DNA of 64,000 nucleotides from JBJGXI01 sp045635475 (GTDB lineage Bacteria > Bacillota > Bacilli > Bacillales > Amphibacillaceae): positions 103,451 to 167,450 of the forward strand of contig NZ_JBJGXI010000003.1 of NCBI RefSeq assembly GCF_045635475.1, given 5' to 3'. Below are positions 27,268-35,743 of the stretch, in pieces. The notes below the pieces were generated by a model, which did not search any database, was not told the DNA's origin, and saw only the letters and a list, made by a program, of their open reading frames with translations. Position 1 is the first letter of the stretch, and each line of letters begins with the position of its first letter. Both the position numbers and the translations under genes were made by a program.

Positions 27268-27360
27268 TGGAGGAGGAAGAGGGATTCGAACCCCCGCGGG
27301 CTTTGACACCCCTGTCGGTTTTCAAGACCGATCCCTTCAGCCAAACTTGGGTATTCCTCC
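27268..27360 (-). tRNA. tRNA-Ser (anticodon TGA)
   Basis: Class II tRNA with a long variable arm. Acceptor GGAGGAA/TTCCTCC, anticodon loop CTTGAAA, T-arm GGTTCGAATCC. The 3' end reads TTCCTCC-T-CCA, so CCA appears encoded but the discriminator is T. Serine tRNAs normally have G there. Confidence 0.94.
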
Positions 27361-27382
27361 AGGATAAAAATGACTATGTGAT

Positions 27383-27459
27383 TGGTGGACCCTGCAGGAC
27401 TCGAACCTGCGACCGATCGGTTATGAGCCGATAGCTCTAACCAACTGAGCTAAGGGTCC
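27383..27459 (-). tRNA. tRNA-Ile2 (anticodon CAT, lysidine type) probable
   Basis: Acceptor GGACCCT/AGGGTCC, discriminator A, CCA encoded. The anticodon loop CTCATAA has CAT. Its body differs from the elongator Met gene in this cluster and resembles Bacillus tRNA-Ile2, whose C34 is changed to lysidine by TilS to read AUA. A Met assignment cannot be excluded by eye. Confidence 0.85.
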
Positions 27460-27472
27460 TTTTTAAATTTTA

Positions 27473-27549
27473 TGGGGCGACCGGTGGGGCTCGAACCCAC
27501 GCATGCCGGAACCACAATCCGGTGTGTTAACCACTTCACCACGACCGCC
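27473..27549 (-). tRNA. tRNA-His (anticodon GTG)
   Basis: An extra 5' G (G-1) opposite C73 is visible, the hallmark of tRNA-His. Anticodon loop TTGTGGT. CCA encoded. Confidence 0.96.
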
Positions 27550-27569
27550 ATAAAATATAAAATTGTAAT

Positions 27570-27646
27570 TGGTAGCGGCAGAGGGGATCGAACCCCCGAC
27601 CTCACGGGTATGAACCGTACGCTCTAGCCAGCTGAGCTACACCGCC
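27570..27646 (-). tRNA. tRNA-Met (elongator, anticodon CAT)
   Basis: Acceptor GGCGGTG with TGCCGCT, loop TTCATAC, T-arm GGTTCGATCC, discriminator A, CCA encoded. Body matches Bacillus elongator tRNA-Met. Confidence 0.93.
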
Positions 27647-27649
27647 AAA

Positions 27650-27724
27650 TGGCTCCACAGGTAGGACTCGAACCTACGACCGATCGGTTAACAGCCGATT
27701 GCTCTACCACTGAGCTACTGTGGA
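27650..27724 (-). tRNA. tRNA-Asn (anticodon GTT)
   Basis: Acceptor TCCACAG/CTGTGGA, anticodon loop CTGTTAA, discriminator G, CCA encoded. First gene of the cluster in the direction of transcription. Confidence 0.96.
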
Positions 27725-27851
27725 ATAAAATTCAGTAATTTCATTTTAAAGATAATACTTGTTTTTTCAATTACTGTGGTAAATTACTTGGTCTATACTT
27801 TCATTTTTCATTAAGTTCTTGTTGCTTGTTCTTATAGAAGCGACGAAATAT

Positions 27852-27880
27852 AATTTAACACATCTAAATTATTAAGTCAA
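27852..27880 (-). promoter_or_regulatory. putative sigma-A promoter of the tRNA cluster
   Basis: Minus strand TTGACT, a 17-bp spacer and TAAATT, about 125 bp upstream of tRNA-Asn. No rRNA gene is present between it and the cluster. Confidence 0.55.
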
Positions 27881-28007
27881 CCGTTTTAAACGAATTTTAT
27901 AAATGAGCAACAAAAATAATATAGCATGTACAACGTATTCCTTCAAGACTTTTCTTATAAATTATTTTAATTCATTAATTAAGAGGGGACTCATCCCCCC
28001 TTAATTC

Positions 28008-29639
28008 TTATGGATTTTCTTCCAATACTTGCTCTGCAATGTTCACTGCATGGTCACCAATTCGTTCTAAATTACTTATTATATCAACAAATACTATTCC
28101 AGCCGCTCCATCACATGCACCTTCATTTAAGCGAATAATATGTTTTTTACGGTATCGACGTTCCATCTGATCAATTTGATCTTCTTTTTGTACTACAGCT
28201 AGCGCTGCCTCACGATCCATATTATCTAGGGCTACTAAAGATTGCTTTACCGTTATAAGTGTTAAATCAATCATATCATTTAAATCAGCTAGTGCTGATT
28301 CTGTTAAGATTACTTTGTTAGAGATCTTATAATCGATAAGTTCGACAATATTTTCAAAATGATCTCCGATTCGTTCAATATCTCGAACTGAATCAATTAG
28401 AGCAGAATGTTTCGCACTATCTGCTTCCGTAAATGAAGTACCAGAAAGTTGGACTAAATAACTAGTAATTTCACGATCTAAATTATTTAATGCACCTTCA
28501 ATCTGGAGAGCCATGTCGGCATGCTTCTGAAGATTATTATTTAAATAGAGATTTGTCTCTTCCAATCCCTTATATGCATACTCACCCATACGAATCACTT
28601 CTGCCTTTGCTTGGTCAAGCGCTACAGCAGGAGATTGTTGGATAAAGATTGGATCCAAATGTTTCGGTTTGTATTCAACAACAACGTCTTCTCCAGGAAT
28701 TAGCTTCGTAACAATGAGAGCTAATCCTGCAATAAACGGAAATTGAATAATCGTATTCGTAACGTTAAATGTACCGTGTGCAAATGCAATTGTCATCTTT
28801 GGATCTAGATTTAATTGTCCTTGTAAGTACACAATAAAATTCGAAAATGGTGTTAATAGAATTAAAAATAGTGCTGTACCGATTAAATTAAAGATAACGT
28901 GAGTAAAAGCTGCACGCCTTGCAGCGATACTTGCACCAATTGATGCCAGTATAGCTGTAATTGTAGTTCCAATGTTGTCACCAAATAATACTGGTAAGGC
29001 AGCCTCTAGTGATATCGCACCTTGTTCAGACAGTCCTTGCAAAATACCTATTGTCGCACTTGAACTTTGAACGATAAACGTAAACAAAGTTCCTACGACA
29101 ACCCCTAAAATAGGGTGTTCGCTCATATTTACCGTTAAATCTATGAAGGCTTGTACATCACGCAACGGCTTCATGCCATTACTCATTAATTCCAAGCCAT
29201 AAAACAAGGAACCAAACCCAAAGATTGTCTGACCTATGTATGAAAATTGTTTGTTTTTAAAGAAAAACAAAAGGAATGCTCCAATAGCCATTATAGGTAG
29301 GGAGTATGCTCCGATGTCAACACCAATAATGAATGCTGTAACTGTCGTACCGATATTAGCACCCATTATAACACCAATCGATTGCCTTAACGTCATAAAT
29401 CCTGCATTTACTAGTCCGACCGTTAGTACCGTAGTCCCTGAACTACTCTGGATTAAGACGGTAACAATGATACCTGCAAGAACGCCCATAAAAGGATTGC
29501 TGGTAAACCGATCTAAAATATCTCGCAAACGATCTCCTGCTGATTTTTGCAGACCATCTCCCATGTATTTAATCCCTAGTAGGAAGATACCTAGACCGCC
29601 AATAAACTCAAACAGTAAATCCTGAATATTAATATCCAA
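28008..29639 (-). CDS. Na/Pi cotransporter family protein with PhoU-like domain
   Basis: 543 residues. The membrane half has the two inverted Na_Pi_cotrans repeats with QSSSGTTV (about 65) and QSSSATIG (about 190), each followed by GANIGTT or GDNIGTT. The C-terminal third (about 340-540) is a cytosolic PhoU-like helical domain with IERIGDH motifs twice. It probably imports phosphate with sodium. A TTG start at 29639 is preferred (AGAAGGGATG upstream); a GTG at 29660 is also open. A shorter relative without the PhoU part is at 61252-62181. Confidence 0.9.
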   Translation of the reverse strand: MDINIQDLLFEFIGGLGIFLLGIKYMGDGLQKSAGDRLRDILDRFTSNPFMGVLAGIIVTVLIQSSSGTTVLTVGLVNAGFMTLRQSIGVIMGANIGTTVTAFIIGVDIGAYSLPIMAIGAFLLFFFKNKQFSYIGQTIFGFGSLFYGLELMSNGMKPLRDVQAFIDLTVNMSEHPILGVVVGTLFTFIVQSSSATIGILQGLSEQGAISLEAALPVLFGDNIGTTITAILASIGASIAARRAAFTHVIFNLIGTALFLILLTPFSNFIVYLQGQLNLDPKMTIAFAHGTFNVTNTIIQFPFIAGLALIVTKLIPGEDVVVEYKPKHLDPIFIQQSPAVALDQAKAEVIRMGEYAYKGLEETNLYLNNNLQKHADMALQIEGALNNLDREITSYLVQLSGTSFTEADSAKHSALIDSVRDIERIGDHFENIVELIDYKISNKVILTESALADLNDMIDLTLITVKQSLVALDNMDREAALAVVQKEDQIDQMERRYRKKHIIRLNEGACDGAAGIVFVDIISNLERIGDHAVNIAEQVLEENP

Positions 29640-29804
29640 TGGACTTTCATCCCTTCTCACTCAATTACTTGTTTAATTGACACCCTATCCATTATTAATT
29701 AAAAGTAAATCATTTGTAAAGAAAAATTCTCATTTTTTACACTCAGTTTACAAAACTTTTTTCAATTTATGACAAATTTCGCAAACAGTTAATTCCAAAC
29801 ATAA

Positions 29805-29840
29805 AAATATTGCTTCTTTTATCGAAGCAATATTTCTTTT
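29805..29840 (-). terminator. terminator of the NfeD-like gene
   Basis: A perfect 12-bp stem (29805-29816, 29824-29835) with a seven-base loop and T runs lies 18 bp past the stop. Confidence 0.88.
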
Positions 29841-29857
29841 TACTCTTATTAGTTTAA

Positions 29858-30484
29858 TTAAGAATCTAATTTTGATACCAAAATTTTTGTTCCATCTACA
29901 TGCATGATTTTAATTTTCGTATCATGTGGAATCCACTGCCCATTAGAGACTGCACTATAATCTTTGTCATCTACCCTTATCGTACCAACTGGATGCATAT
30001 CAGTTAATGTTATTCCTTCTTTATTAATTAAACTGCCGTAAGATACATTCATCGAACTGTATCCGCGATCACTCGTTAATTGATCCGATAAAGTTAGTTT
30101 CGTCCACATTTCTCTTCTCTTGAATACTTTCAGAAAAATAAGTGAAGCAAAACCACCAATTATTATACCGATGATTGCATAAAGACCAGCAACCCAGTTT
30201 GGTGAACTGATACCAACGGATAAAATCATACAACCCGCACCGATCGTAGCTAGTGTTCCATCATTTAATACCTTGCCATCAATCACAATCAAAATTATTC
30301 CTATTAAATAAATGACCATCATCATAATAAACATTCCTGGTTCCAAATAAGACAAAAAATACACTGCAATAAAACCCATTCCTAATATTGCGAAGAATCC
30401 TTTCATATTTACAAGTAATTCGCCAATTAAGAACAAAGTACCTAGTCCAACAATAACGAAACTTATCCAGTCCAGATCTAACAT
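29858..30484 (-). CDS. NfeD-like membrane protein
   Basis: 208 residues. Four to five hydrophobic helices (about 8-125) are followed by a C-terminal OB-fold domain (about 150-205; GSLINKEGITLTDMHPVGTI and VDGTKILV). This is the short NfeD class without the ClpP-like protease part seen in YqeZ at 58930-60264. NfeD proteins work with flotillin-type SPFH proteins, but no SPFH gene is adjacent here. Ribosome site GGGAGTG. Confidence 0.85.
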   Translation of the reverse strand: MLDLDWISFVIVGLGTLFLIGELLVNMKGFFAILGMGFIAVYFLSYLEPGMFIMMMVIYLIGIILIVIDGKVLNDGTLATIGAGCMILSVGISSPNWVAGLYAIIGIIIGGFASLIFLKVFKRREMWTKLTLSDQLTSDRGYSSMNVSYGSLINKEGITLTDMHPVGTIRVDDKDYSAVSNGQWIPHDTKIKIMHVDGTKILVSKLDS

Positions 30485-30607
30485 AGACCAATCACTCCCT
30501 CACAAACGATAATATCTTTACGTTTTAAAAATCGTTTTCGTTTCAAAAAAAAGGTTTTTAGAATAAATGTAGAATAATAATAGTAGTAGGACAAGGAGGA
30601 ACAACTG

Positions 30608-31015
30608 ATGGATTTGTTGAAACGACTAGCCCTTATACTTTTCACTATATTATTCTTAGTAAGTGTTTTTAAAGATTTGACACAAGGAACCGTTGTGAAC
30701 AAGGCTTATTATGAAGAGCAACAACAAACAGAAGCTGATAATTCGGAACAATCTCTGGAACAGAATCAAAATCCAACTAAAAATATAGAGAATGAGCCAC
30801 AACAAGACCAACCATACGAAACTATCCGTATTTATCCAAAGCCAGGTGATACTGTCCTATCCATTGTTGAAGATTTAAATCAGAACACTTCTACCCTAAA
30901 GATGAATCAGATTATTGATGATTTTGTAACGTTAAACCCGGATGCAAATCCACATCAAATTAATCCTAAGACAGCATATTATTTTCCTGTTTACCCAATA
31001 GTTAACGAAAATTAA
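30608..31015 (+). CDS. yqfZ: LysM-domain membrane protein (YqfZ position)
   Basis: 135 residues. One N-terminal membrane helix (about 5-22), a Gln/Asn/Glu-rich linker (about 37-70), then a LysM-like domain (KPGDTVLSIVEDLN to the end). Predicted extracellular and wall-associated. B. subtilis yqfZ, also with LysM, lies beside ispG as here. RBS AAGGAGGAA. Confidence 0.82.
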   Translation: MDLLKRLALILFTILFLVSVFKDLTQGTVVNKAYYEEQQQTEADNSEQSLEQNQNPTKNIENEPQQDQPYETIRIYPKPGDTVLSIVEDLNQNTSTLKMNQIIDDFVTLNPDANPHQINPKTAYYFPVYPIVNEN

Positions 31016-31116
31016 ATAAAAATATTAAGGGTTGTCACTTCTCATTTTTTCTTATTGCCCTTATAATGTAACATGGTACTATTATTATCGCGAGTATATG
31101 AAGGAGCGATTTATTT

Positions 31117-32220
31117 ATGGCTTTAACACACAGAAAAGACACACGTCAAGTCAAAGTAGGTAATGTTGTCGTTGGTGGCAGAGACGAAATTGTTATTCAA
31201 TCGATGACGACTACGAAAACACATGATGTAGAAGCAACTGTAGCAGAGATCAAGCGTCTTGAAGAAGCTGGTTGCCAGGTAGTTCGTGTGGCTTGTCCTG
31301 ATGAGCGAGCAGCTAAAGCAATACCAGAAATAAAAAAACAGATTAATATCCCTTTAGTAGTTGATATTCATTTCAATTATAAACTTGCCCTTATGGCGAT
31401 TGAGGGCGGAGCAGATAAAATACGGATTAACCCTGGTAATATCGGGAAACGCGAACGAGTGGAAGCAGTAGTAAATGCAGCAAAAGCAAAAGGTATCCCA
31501 ATTCGAATTGGAGTTAATGCCGGATCACTAGAAAGACACATATTAGAAAAATACGGTTACCCAACAGCGGACGGCATGGTTGAGAGTGCCCTTCACCATA
31601 TTCGAATTTTAGAAGAACTCGATTTCCATGATATCATCGTTTCGTTAAAAGCATCAGATGTTCGATTAGCTATCGAAGCGTATGAAAAAGCTGCAGAAGT
31701 TATTAATTATCCACTGCACTTAGGCATCACGGAATCTGGGACGTTATTTGCAGGCAGTATTAAAAGTGCCGCAGGGATGGGTGCCATCCTAAGTAAAGGA
31801 ATTGGTAGCACGATGCGTATTTCCTTAAGCGCTGACCCAGTTCAAGAAGTTAAAGTAGCAAGAGAGCTTTTAAAAACATTTGGATTAGCTTCTAATGCCG
31901 CAACATTAATTTCGTGTCCAACATGCGGACGCATTGAGATTGATCTTATCAAAATTGCTAACGAAGTAGAAGAGTACATTTCTACAATCAAAGCTCCAAT
32001 TAAAGTTGCTGTACTTGGCTGTGCAGTGAACGGCCCAGGGGAAGCACGAGAGGCTGATATCGGGATTGCTGGTGCTCGTGGGGAAGGCTTGCTTTTCCGC
32101 CACGGAGAAATTATTCGTAAAGTTCCTGAAGCAACAATGGTTGAGGAATTGAAAAAAGAAGTCGATAAAATAGCTGAGGAATACTTGGAAAAACAAAAAC
32201 AAGAACAAGAAGCTAATTAA
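31117..32220 (+). CDS. ispG: 4-hydroxy-3-methylbut-2-enyl diphosphate synthase IspG
   Basis: 367 residues, the short bacterial form: TIM barrel plus C-terminal [4Fe-4S] domain. Cluster cysteines are in SCPTCGR (two) and GCAVNGPGE. Catalyses the penultimate step of the MEP isoprenoid pathway; IspH, the last step, is at 37240-38190. RBS GAAGGAGCG. Confidence 0.97.
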   Translation: MALTHRKDTRQVKVGNVVVGGRDEIVIQSMTTTKTHDVEATVAEIKRLEEAGCQVVRVACPDERAAKAIPEIKKQINIPLVVDIHFNYKLALMAIEGGADKIRINPGNIGKRERVEAVVNAAKAKGIPIRIGVNAGSLERHILEKYGYPTADGMVESALHHIRILEELDFHDIIVSLKASDVRLAIEAYEKAAEVINYPLHLGITESGTLFAGSIKSAAGMGAILSKGIGSTMRISLSADPVQEVKVARELLKTFGLASNAATLISCPTCGRIEIDLIKIANEVEEYISTIKAPIKVAVLGCAVNGPGEAREADIGIAGARGEGLLFRHGEIIRKVPEATMVEELKKEVDKIAEEYLEKQKQEQEAN

Positions 32221-32250
32221 AAAGAGCTGGCCTATAGGCCAGCTCTTTTT
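32219..32250. terminator. terminator between ispG and yqfX
   Basis: A perfect palindromic stem AAAAAGAGCTGGCC with its complement around four bases, T and A runs on both sides. It serves two convergent genes. Confidence 0.92.
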
Positions 32251-32252
32251 AA

Positions 32253-32699
32253 TTATACAAATGGAGCTATAAAGAGTGTAATGATAATCGAAATAGCACC
32301 TGCAATGATCGCTGTATTACCAAGTGTATCTGCACCTCGACTTTTTGATACAAATCCAAATATGATCCCTGCAGCACCTAAAATAACAGGCATTATAAAA
32401 AATGATAGTGCTGCAAGTATTAGCGCAAGCCACCCCATACCGGTTTTTACTTCTGATTTCATTTCTGTTTCTTTCTCAGTGGCTTGCATTGGTCGATTAA
32501 ATTCAGCTGCAGAAATTTCTTGCGCTATTTCTTCATCTCGTTTATACGCTTCATCTAGGGAATAAAGCTCTTCGTCTTCAACAATTGGCGTTAGCTGCGT
32601 AGCTTGCTGTTGGCCAGTAATGACACTCGGGCTTTCTTCCCCGAATTTAGGGGCATCTTCGACTTCCTCGTTCTGTTCATCACGATACGATTCGTCCAT
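32253..32699 (-). CDS. yqfX: YqfX-like membrane protein
   Basis: 148 residues. An acidic N-terminal cytosolic part (1-85) is followed by two hydrophobic helices (about 89-112 and 126-147) with a GFVSKSRGADTLGNTAI loop, a DUF4190-type arrangement. Position next to ispG matches B. subtilis yqfX. Function unknown. Confidence 0.78.
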   Translation of the reverse strand: MDESYRDEQNEEVEDAPKFGEESPSVITGQQQATQLTPIVEDEELYSLDEAYKRDEEIAQEISAAEFNRPMQATEKETEMKSEVKTGMGWLALILAALSFFIMPVILGAAGIIFGFVSKSRGADTLGNTAIIAGAISIIITLFIAPFV

Positions 32700-32802
32700 A
32701 ACTAAACCCTCTCTTTCTGTTCGAGGTGCAGTTATAGTGTATGGACTTATCCAATTTTATTACGAGGTACTTTTCTCTTAAAAAGGAAAGTATTGAATAT
32801 TT

Positions 32803-33510
32803 TTATCTTACTACAACTAAATCGGAATGATCTTCTGCTCTTTCTTGGATAACAGTAGCGTACGTACTCGCAGCATGACCATTCTCTTCTTTATACTGCT
32901 CCATTCCCGCCATTCCACGGTGATATGCCGTCAGTGCTTCGTTCCAATTTCCATATTCACCATGTAAAAAGTCCAAATAAACAAACGACAGTTGAATGGA
33001 ATAATACGGATCAAATAAAAGCTCATCTTCATATGGTAGTCCTGCCATGTCAGCAATCCAAGGTGCCGTATTTTTCATAAATTGAGCTAATCCGTACGCT
33101 CGTCCATATATTGTTTCTGGTCCTTCTAAATATGGATCAAACGTATGCCCTGTTTCAACCTTCAATAGTTCATATACTAAGTATGGATCCATTTCATAAC
33201 GATCAGCTTCCTTAACTAGAAAAAGCGCCCAAGGTTTTTTAAAATTACCCTCGCTATCCTCTACCATAAGTTGTGCCTGAGTTTCCATCGCTGCCCAAGT
33301 ATTGTAATTCACATCTGAAGTATCTGCAGTGTCCATTTTCATATATTTATTTTGTGCCTTTAACTGTTCGTTTTCTTCTACCAATTGGATATTTTCCGTT
33401 TGTAAAGCGTGACTTTCAGCTTTTTGCACCTGAACCATGTTTCCAAATCCTATTATTCCAATTATTAAAGTAATCATTGCAATCGTACTAAATATTGTTG
33501 TTTTTCTCAT
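32803..33510 (-). CDS. lytic transglycosylase, SLT domain
   Basis: 235 residues. N-terminal membrane anchor (about 6-24), coiled-coil linker (about 28-50), and a C-terminal SLT-like lysozyme fold with the catalytic Glu in LLKVETGH and the YGLAQFMKNTAPW motif. Likely cleaves peptidoglycan glycan strands outside the membrane. ATG 33510 is preferred over GTG 33519, which overlaps AAGGAGTG. No gene symbol assigned. Confidence 0.85.
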   Translation of the reverse strand: MRKTTIFSTIAMITLIIGIIGFGNMVQVQKAESHALQTENIQLVEENEQLKAQNKYMKMDTADTSDVNYNTWAAMETQAQLMVEDSEGNFKKPWALFLVKEADRYEMDPYLVYELLKVETGHTFDPYLEGPETIYGRAYGLAQFMKNTAPWIADMAGLPYEDELLFDPYYSIQLSFVYLDFLHGEYGNWNEALTAYHRGMAGMEQYKEENGHAASTYATVIQERAEDHSDLVVVR

Positions 33511-33676
33511 AAATTTCACTCCTTACCATAAGTTAGAAACTAATGGATACCTGCAGCAACCTATAGTAACGAAGATTTACTAATAATGCAATACATATAC
33601 TCATTATCTATAAACATTATGTCTCCATCGTACATATGTTATTTATGAATAACGACAATCAAAAGGAGTGTAACTG

Positions 33677-33961
33677 TTGAATAAAATCGTCCATCAAATG
33701 ATTGTAAAAAAAATAAAGAACCTTAGTTCAGAAGAAATACTTACGTATAGCAAACAATATGATATTTCTATAAATAAGCAGCAAGCTCAAGCAATTTCTT
33801 CATATGTAAAAAAGGTTGAACTAGACCCTATAATACAAGCAGATCGAATGAAAATGTTCAAAAAACTTGCACAAATAACAGACCTTGATACAGCCAAGAA
33901 AGCACAAAAACTTTTTAATCAGTTAATCAAACAATACGGCGTCGAATCATGGTTTCAATAA
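33677..33961 (+). CDS. yqfT: DUF2624 protein (YqfT)
   Basis: 94 residues, helical, no membrane segment. Matches the small DUF2624/YqfT family by size and position beside nfo. TTG start with AAAAGGAGTG upstream. Function unknown. Confidence 0.82.
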   Translation: MNKIVHQMIVKKIKNLSSEEILTYSKQYDISINKQQAQAISSYVKKVELDPIIQADRMKMFKKLAQITDLDTAKKAQKLFNQLIKQYGVESWFQ

Positions 33962-34003
33962 GAGAACAATCATCTCGAATAGTAGAATTTTTATTTCTTA
34001 TTC

Positions 34004-34049
34004 AAAATTCCTTATTCCTCTGCTAGCTTATAGTAGAATAAGGAATTTT
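34004..34049 (+). terminator. terminator of yqfT
   Basis: A perfect 14-bp stem (34004-34017, 34036-34049) 43 bp past the stop. Confidence 0.75.
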
Positions 34050-34134
34050 ATGCTTTAAAAAATAAAAAAGGAAAATGGCTGGTATATGGAATATTTAGAT
34101 TTGAAGTATAATGCGTCGTAACGTTTTAATAATA

Positions 34135-34545
34135 AAGGTGCGTACTTTGACACCGTTCCGTCAGAATACTTCGCTTTCCGCGGGGAGCGAAACCATTTGC
34201 TCTTTTTTCCCGCAGGACAAGGAAAGCTACGACAGCGTAACATAGCACGAAGAAAATCGGGTTGTATTTCCGAGGAGTCGAAGTATTTTGCCTCCACTGC
34301 ATAGGTTTTCTAATGGTAGGTAGTGCGTTAAAAGCAGAAGATCCTAAGTCAGCGGAAGAAATACACTTTGACTCCTGAGGCCCGGCAAGGGTCATGCAGG
34401 CGTTGTCCGACAAGGACGGTTTTAGCCTGTAGTCCTTAAGAAACGGCCGAAGTGAGACCCCACAGGAGCGAAGCGACGAGGAGGCTCACTAGCCCCCCGC
34501 GGAAAGCAAAGTGTATTTCTGGAGCGGGTGAAAGCACTATCCATA
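34135..34545 (+). repeat. family B GC-rich palindromic repeat, copy 1 (two units)
   Basis: Two adjacent inverted-repeat units. The first has arms AATACTTCG (34165-34173) and its complement (34279-34287). The second has a perfect 14-bp pair AGAAATACACTTTG (34357-34370) and complement (34507-34520). GAGACCCCACAGGAGCGAAG and CCCCCCGCGGAAAGC resemble a repeat common in Bacillaceae genomes. Positions 34478-34513 are identical to 44525-44560. Open frames across it are not genes. Confidence 0.8.
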
Positions 34546-34583
34546 TAGCTGTGTCGGATATTAGATATAATTAGTCAAAATCA

Positions 34584-34613
34584 AAAAATCTCTCGAGTCA
34601 ACGAGAGATTTTC
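34584..34613 (-). terminator. terminator of nfo
   Basis: AAAATCTCTCG pairs with CGAGAGATTTT, directly past the nfo stop. Confidence 0.88.
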
Positions 34614-34615
34614 CT

Positions 34616-35518
34616 TTACTGATTAACTATGGTTTCTTTTAAATCTGGTAAAAAAGCATTGCCTTTTAGCATTTCAATTTCAAATTTATATGGTGGTTTT
34701 TTATTTTTCTTATCTTCACCCACATATGGTGTCTCTAATATTTTTGGCAATTCAGCAAGCTGTGGGTGATGAACGATATAGCGTAAAGCATCGAAACCAA
34801 TGTGACCAAATCCGATATTTTCATGACGGTCTTTATGTGCTCCCCGTTCATTTTTACTATCGTTTACATGGACAACCTTAATTTTATCTATGCCTACAAT
34901 CCGGTCAAACTCGTCCAATACACCGTCAAAATCATTAACGATATCATAACCTGCATCGTGGATGTGGCAAGTGTCTAAGCATACGGATAGTTTATCATTA
35001 TGGGTAACACCTTCCATAATCTGTGCTATTTCTTCAAAACGACGACCAATCTCCGAGCCTTTACCCGCCATCGTTTCTAATGCGATTTGCACGTTTTGAC
35101 CGGCGTAAAGCACTTCGTTCAGTCCTTCAATAATTTTTGCAATTCCTTTTTCAGGACCTTCACCAACATGTGCTCCTGGATGAAGTACGATTTGCGTTGC
35201 ACCGATTGCGTCTGTACGTTCTATTTCACTAGTTAGGAAATCGACACCAAGTTGGAAAGTTTCTTTTTTTACACTATTCCCTATGTTAATAATATATGGG
35301 GCATGGACAACAATATCTAAGATACCTGCTTTACTCATATGTTCTCGTCCTGCTTCGATATTCAATTCTTCAATTGGACGTCTTCTTGTATTTTGCGGAG
35401 CTCCCGTATAGATCATAAAGGTAGTTGCTCCATATGAAGTTGCTTCTTCACTTGAACCTAGAAGCATCTTTTTCCCGCTCATGGAAACGTGCGATCCTAT
35501 TTTCATTTTCATTTTCAT
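34616..35518 (-). CDS. nfo: endonuclease IV (AP endonuclease)
   Basis: 300 residues, xylose-isomerase-like TIM barrel. Zinc-site motifs include HPGAHVG, ALETMAGKGSEIG, CLDTCHIHDAGYD and HVNDSKNERGAHKDRHENIG. Cuts DNA at abasic sites in base-excision repair. Three in-frame ATGs open the gene (MKMKMKIG); the first is used here, the exact one is uncertain. Confidence 0.97.
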   Translation of the reverse strand: MKMKMKIGSHVSMSGKKMLLGSSEEATSYGATTFMIYTGAPQNTRRRPIEELNIEAGREHMSKAGILDIVVHAPYIINIGNSVKKETFQLGVDFLTSEIERTDAIGATQIVLHPGAHVGEGPEKGIAKIIEGLNEVLYAGQNVQIALETMAGKGSEIGRRFEEIAQIMEGVTHNDKLSVCLDTCHIHDAGYDIVNDFDGVLDEFDRIVGIDKIKVVHVNDSKNERGAHKDRHENIGFGHIGFDALRYIVHHPQLAELPKILETPYVGEDKKNKKPPYKFEIEMLKGNAFLPDLKETIVNQ

Positions 35519-35619
35519 ACCCCTCTCTCCTCTTCAACCTCAGTAGCTTTCATAATCACCATTTTTTTATGTGCTTTTTAGAGTTAATTGTGTTTATGAA
35601 ATAATTATTTTACCATATG

Positions 35620-35734
35620 AGTCAATTTCATAATTACCTTATACAGCTATCTGCATTCATATATAGTTCGGAGATGGTCTAATTCGACTATACATGGATG
35701 CAGATAGCTAAAAATCAGTATTATGAAATTGACT
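35620..35734. repeat. MITE-like palindromic repeat, copy 2
   Basis: A 115-bp element with the same 15-bp terminal inverted repeats as copy 1 (35620-35634, 35720-35734). It has an inner perfect 12-bp pair AGCTATCTGCAT (35645-35656) and complement (35698-35709). It lies between cshB and nfo. Confidence 0.85.
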
Positions 35735-35743
35735 AATATCTTA

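Noticed and set aside
27060..27434. Plus-strand frame of 124 codons
   Set aside because: It crosses the tRNA fragment, tRNA-Ser and part of tRNA-Ile2; translated antisense tRNA is a common false gene.
27725..28007. Possible rRNA operon upstream of the tRNA cluster
   Set aside because: Only about 280 bp of AT-rich DNA with a promoter-like site; no 5S or 23S sequence is seen.
34055..34413. Two minus-strand open frames of 80 and 95 codons
   Set aside because: They fall inside the family B repeat, lack ribosome sites and have Arg/Ser/Pro-rich, non-protein-like composition.
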